Below are positions 60,577 through 64,000 of a stretch of DNA of 64,000 nucleotides, in pieces; the stretch's first letter is position 1, and each line of letters begins with the position of its first letter. The stretch comes from Syntrophomonas sp. UBA1368. Lineage in GTDB: Bacteria; Bacillota; Syntrophomonadia; Syntrophomonadales; Syntrophomonadaceae. Below the pieces are notes generated by a model that worked only from the letters and a program-made list of their open reading frames with translations, did no database searches and was not told the DNA's origin. The DNA is taken from positions 1 to 64,000 of the forward strand of contig DBRM01000032.1 of the NCBI GenBank assembly GCA_002305965.1, read 5' to 3'. Position numbers and translations under genes: made by a program.

Positions 60577-63276
60577 ATGATAAATCTTAAAATAAACGGT
60601 AAAGAAATACAGGTACCAAAGGGAACCATGCTGTTGGAAGCCTGCCGCCAAGCCGGGGCAGAACTGCCGACATTATGTTATGATGAAGATTTAAGATTGG
60701 CAGGATCCTGCCGCATGTGTCTGGTAGAAGCCAAGGGAAGACCAACACTGGTAGCAGCATGTGTAATGCCGGCGGAAAACAATATGGATATACTCACTGA
60801 AAGCGAAGATGTAGTAGAAGCCAGGAAAGTTATCCTGGAGCTTTTAACCGCCCGGCACAAATTCGACTGTCATGTATGTGAAAAAGACGGTAACTGCAAA
60901 CTGCAGGATTACTGCTACAAATATGGAGTCAAAGAATCAAGCTTTGCCGGAGAAGGCCCGCACTTTTACAAAGAAGATCCTAATCCATTCATCGAAAGAG
61001 ATTATGACAAATGCATCATGTGTACCCGCTGTGTGCGCGCCTGTGAGGAAATCACCGGAGCCGATGCCATCAACCTTGAAGACCGTGGGCATCATGCTAA
61101 AATTTCCACTGCTTTTAACGGAATCCTGGCAGATTCCACCTGTGTATTCTGCGGACAATGCGTCATGGTATGTCCGGTTGGGGCATTGACCAGTAAAGTT
61201 TCAGCAGGCAAAGGCAAAGCTGCCCAGAATGAAAAGGTTCTTACCACCTGTACTTACTGCGGCACCGGTTGTACTTTGGAGCTCAACGTCAATGAAGGCA
61301 AAGTGGTCGGGGTAACTTCCAATCGGGATAGAAAATACAGTCCGGTCAACAAAGGGGCCTTATGTGTAAAAGGAAGATTCGGCTGGGACTTCATTCATTC
61401 ACCTGAACGTTTGACTACCCCCTTGATTCGTGAAAACGGAGAACTTCGCCCAGCCAGTTGGGAGGAAGCGCTCAGCTACGCGGCGGACAAGCTAAAAGGG
61501 GTCAAAGAAAAATATGGACCTGATGCGTTAGCGATGTTTACCTCTGCTCGTGTTACCAACGAAGAGAATTATCTGGCGCAAAAATTCATGCGGGCGGCCA
61601 TTGGTACCAATAATGTTGACCATTGTGCCCGTCTCTGACACTCCGTTACTGTCGCCGGTCTGGGGGCAGCATTTGGAAGTGGCGCAATGACTAACTCCAT
61701 TAATGAGTTGGAAAACGATGCCAAGTGTATCTTTTTGATTGGAACCAATACAACAGAAAACCATCCGGTCATTGGTTATAAAATCAGGAAAAATGTCCGC
61801 AAAAATGGGGCAAAACTGATTGTTGCTGATCCGCGTAAAATTGAACTGGCTGAAATAGCTGATATTTATATGCGTTTCAAACCAGGAACCGATGTAGCGT
61901 TAGTGAACGGAATGATGAATGTCATCATCAATGAAGGCCTTCTGGCAGAAGAATTTATTAAAAACAGAACGGAAGGCTACGAACAGTTTGCAGAAACAGT
62001 CCAAAAATATCCGCCGGAAGTCGCGGCTGAAATAACCGGTGTACCGGCGGAAGATATCATTAAAGCTGCACGCTTATATGCAGAATCTGAAGCTGCAGCA
62101 ATTTGTTATGCCATGGGTGTTACCCAGCATAGTACAGGGACCGATAATGTCAAGACAATGTGTAATCTGGCATTACTAACCGGAAACCTTGGACGTCCGG
62201 GAACGGGAGTCAATCCGCTCAGAGGTCAGAATAATGTGCAGGGAGCCTGCGACATGGGTGGATTGCCCAATGTATATCCCGCTTATCAGCAGGTAAGCAA
62301 TGAAGCCAATAAAGAGAAATTCGAAAAAGCCTGGGGTGTTCCTCTGTCAGGGAAAAACGGCTGGACATTAACCGAAGCGATCGGACATGCTCACCACGGA
62401 GAACTGAAAGCACTGTATGTATTGGGAGAAAACCCAATGATGAGTGACCCGGATATTAACCATGTGGAAGAAGCATTGAAGAATCTGGAATTCCTTTTAG
62501 TTCAGGATATATTTCTGACTGAAACTGCCCAATTGGCTGACGTAGTACTGCCGGGGGCAACTTTCGCCGAAAAAGAAGGAACCTTCAGCAATACTGAACG
62601 GCGTGTACAAAGAGTACGTAAGGCCATAGACCCGATAGGGGATGCCCGGCCTGATTGGCAGATCATTTGTGAACTGTCGACTCGCTGCGGATACCCGATG
62701 GAATATGATTCTGCGGAAGCCATCTTTGAAGAAATCAGAACCGTAACACCATCCTATGCCGGAATCACGTATGAGAAGATCGATGCCACCGGCATACCCT
62801 GGCCATGCCCAACAGTTGAGCATCCGGGAACGCCTATCCTGCATTCTGCTCAATTCAGCAGAGGTCTGGGATTGTTCCATGCCATCGACTTCAAAGAACC
62901 GGTAGAACTGCCCGATGAAGAATATCCTCTGATCCTTACCACCGGCAGAAACTTGTTCCATTATCATACCGGAACAATGACCCGGCGTGCATCGGCCCTT
63001 GATGAGCATCGGCCCTATAATGAGGTCGAAGTCAATCCTGTGACTGCTGCAAAATTGGGAATAGCAAACGGAGAATTGGTCAGGTTGAGTACCAGAAGAG
63101 GCAGCATTGAGCTTAAGGCACACATCAGTGAGATCGTAAATGAAAAGGTAGTGTTTATCACTTTCCATTACAAGGAAGCAGCTGCTAATGTGCTTACCAA
63201 TGCAGATTCCCTGGATCCAACTGCCAAGATTCCTGAATATAAGGTATCGGCAGCAAAACTGGAGAAAATAGTGTAA
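60577..63276 (+). CDS. fdhA: Selenocysteine formate dehydrogenase, catalytic subunit with NuoG-like N-terminus
   Basis: One gene of 899 residues, read through an in-frame TGA at 61636-61638 (Sec354, context DHCARL-U-HSVTVAGL). Before the TGA: a 2Fe-2S site (Cys34, 45, 48, 62), His94/Cys98/Cys101/Cys107, two 4Fe-4S sites (146-156; 189-199), and the FdhA 4Fe-4S site (Cys225, 228, 232, 263). After it: molybdopterin domains with GVTQHSTGTDNVKT, GRPGTGVNPLRGQNNVQGACDMG, GENPMMSDPD and TGRNLFHYHTGTMTRR. Sec binds Mo or W and takes part in formate oxidation or CO2 reduction. ATG 60577 follows AAAGGAGGAAGG. Partners are the NuoE- and NuoF-like proteins. No twin-arginine signal is present, so it is cytoplasmic. 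Confidence 0.95.
61636..61669 (+). promoter_or_regulatory. UGA selenocysteine codon and bacterial SECIS hairpin
   Basis: TGA at 61636-61638 is followed by a stem CTGTCGCC (61649-61656) with GGGGGCAG (61662-61669), containing one G-G mismatch and one G-T pair, capped by GGTCT (61657-61661). E. coli fdhF has the same GGTCT apical loop at the same distance, the SelB contact site. Confidence 0.9.
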
Positions 63277-63283
63277 TCTCAAT

Positions 63284-63320
63284 AAAAAAACAACCCCCTT
63301 AAAAAGGGGGTTGTTTTTTT
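63284..63320 (+). terminator. Rho-independent terminator of the fdh operon
   Basis: AACAACCCCC pairs with GGGGGTTGTT, followed by a T-run; A-rich on the left, so it could also serve the convergent fdhE gene. Confidence 0.93.
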
Positions 63321-63354
63321 ATTATGCACACCGGAAGATCCCTGGGGTTATTTA

Positions 63355-64000
63355 TCACTCATCATGATTGGTATAGCCTTTTTCCTTGGCCAGTAGATCC
63401 AGGTAGATTGTTTCCATGTTGGCAATAAACAAATCAGTGATCTGTTTCTTTTGTCTTTCGTCGTAAGTTTTTAAATATCCAAGGCATTTGTCACATACAT
63501 AAAGCTGATAGGCATCGTCATTTTCAACATTTAAATATTTTATGGATGTGGGGTTATCGTTTCCGCAATGGACGCATTGCAAAAACGGTGATTCCCATTC
63601 GCTAAAACAACGGTCACAAAACATAAAGCGACGATCATCAGCTGATCTTATCCGGCTGAAATGAGATTTGCTGCCGCAAACCGGGCATATATTGGGAAAG
63701 CGCCAAAAGGGTGTATCATCTTTTACCAGCTCGTCTTGGTATGGGGCTGCGTAAATACGCAAAAATGGTCTTAGAGCATGGTCAAAGACAAAAACCACTA
63801 ATTCCGGAGTAAGATCAACTTGTTCGGCTAGTTTGGCAAAGAAATCATCTATCTCTAAAGCCGCCAGTTTAGATACGACTGGCTTGATATCCAGATCTCC
63901 TAATACCTGTTCCAGCTTTTCCATTCCAGTTGTAGTGTCCGGGCGGTTTGCTTTCATGAATCTTATAATACTAAGCAAAGCTGATTTATAATCATCTTCA
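63355..64000 (-). CDS. fdhE: Formate dehydrogenase accessory protein FdhE, N-terminus outside the window
   Basis: The frame is open from the stop at 63355 to the right edge, 215 codons, so the N-terminal third of this roughly 300-residue protein is missing. A TTG at 63978 is in frame but not needed. It has four CxxC pairs (ICPVCGS; FCDRCFSEW; CVHCGND; VCDKCLGY), which form the two rubredoxin-like metal sites of FdhE. FdhE helps assemble formate dehydrogenase. It is convergent with the fdh operon. Convergent placement means it has its own promoter to the right. Confidence 0.88.
   Translation of the reverse strand, partial: EDDYKSALLSIIRFMKANRPDTTTGMEKLEQVLGDLDIKPVVSKLAALEIDDFFAKLAEQVDLTPELVVFVFDHALRPFLRIYAAPYQDELVKDDTPFWRFPNICPVCGSKSHFSRIRSADDRRFMFCDRCFSEWESPFLQCVHCGNDNPTSIKYLNVENDDAYQLYVCDKCLGYLKTYDERQKKQITDLFIANMETIYLDLLAKEKGYTNHDE

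Noticed and set aside
61639..61686. Separate second gene starting at ATG 61687 (split fdhA)
   Set aside because: The 48 bases before it continue the FdhA reading frame with conserved residues, there is no SD at 61687, and the TGA is in Sec context with a SECIS hairpin.
61528..61772. Two minus-strand ORFs across the fdhA Sec region
   Set aside because: Both are antisense shadows of the fdhA coding sequence with no SD or recognisable protein.
62497..63282. 261-codon minus-strand ORF opposite the fdhA 3' half
   Set aside because: It is long but fully antisense to strongly conserved molybdopterin domains; composition and lack of an SD mark it as a shadow.
1..64000. CRISPR arrays, IS elements, prophage genes, tRNA or rRNA genes
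   Set aside because: No regularly spaced direct repeats, transposase, integrase or phage-type genes, and no tRNA-like cloverleaf noticed on either strand.

Overview
The window looks like chromosomal DNA of an anaerobic, endospore-forming member of the Firmicutes (Clostridia), most like the Peptococcaceae, Desulfitobacterium, Heliobacterium or Syntrophomonas group. The reasons are two alpha/beta-type spore-protein genes beside the germination protease GPR, ylbJ, the siroheme-dependent (oxygen-independent) heme pathway in heliobacterial gene order, late futalosine-pathway menaquinone genes, an ETF:menaquinone oxidoreductase and a selenocysteine formate dehydrogenase. This placement comes from gene content only; no rRNA gene is present. 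There is no sign of a prophage, IS element or CRISPR array. Coding is dense, with SD-rich starts (many TTG or GTG) and frequent start/stop overlaps.

Layout. 1-4.9 kb: an unidentified partial gene, a DMT exporter, then a c-di-AMP (ydaO-type) riboswitch ahead of a glycine-betaine ABC transporter (proV-proW-proX). 5-7.3 kb: trpS, a MarR regulator, and speD behind a strong promoter. 7.5-13.4 kb: a degenerate polyprenyl-synthase-like protein, UbiD/UbiA/UbiX-type enzymes (probable mqnL, mqnP, mqnM), a polyprenyl diphosphate synthase, tatC and tatA. 13.4-23.3 kb: sirC-hemA-hemC-cobA/hemD-nirJ1-hemB-nirJ2-ahbA-ahbB-hemL, nearly the whole route from glutamyl-tRNA to heme through siroheme. 23.6-27.6 kb: etfB-etfA and a membrane FeS/cytochrome b oxidoreductase. 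27.7-30.8 kb: a T-box leader, probably tryptophan-specific, and a TrpXYZ-type ABC transporter. 31-44 kb: housekeeping and sporulation genes (coaD, hslO, rpmB, yloU-fakA, recG, SASPs, gpr, rsmD, ylbJ, ylbK, tmcAL). 44-46 kb: pta-ackA. 46.5-55.2 kb: yceD-rpmF-plsX-acpP-rnc-radical SAM-smc-ftsY. 55.2-58.3 kb: an MTA/MTI salvage operon. 58.5-64 kb: a Moco riboswitch, a NuoE/NuoF/FdhA formate dehydrogenase with in-frame UGA, and fdhE running off the right edge.

How the genes fit together. Menaquinone, heme, the ETF:quinone oxidoreductase and formate dehydrogenase are the parts needed to move electrons between flavoprotein dehydrogenases, the quinone pool and formate, as in syntrophic or respiring anaerobes. 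Pta-AckA gives acetate and ATP. speD produces the precursor whose by-product, methylthioadenosine, is handled by the mtaD/mtnP/mtnA operon. Several units carry RNA control: c-di-AMP, T-box and Moco leaders, plus two perfect intercistronic hairpins.

The observations most worth a second look are the Moco-RNA/Sec formate dehydrogenase unit, the hairpin sitting between the SD and the start codon of nirJ2, a 33-residue mini-SASP gene directly behind a terminator, a pair of dispersed palindromic elements, the polyprenyl-synthase pseudoenzyme, and residue-level evidence that the MtnP homologue prefers 6-oxopurines.
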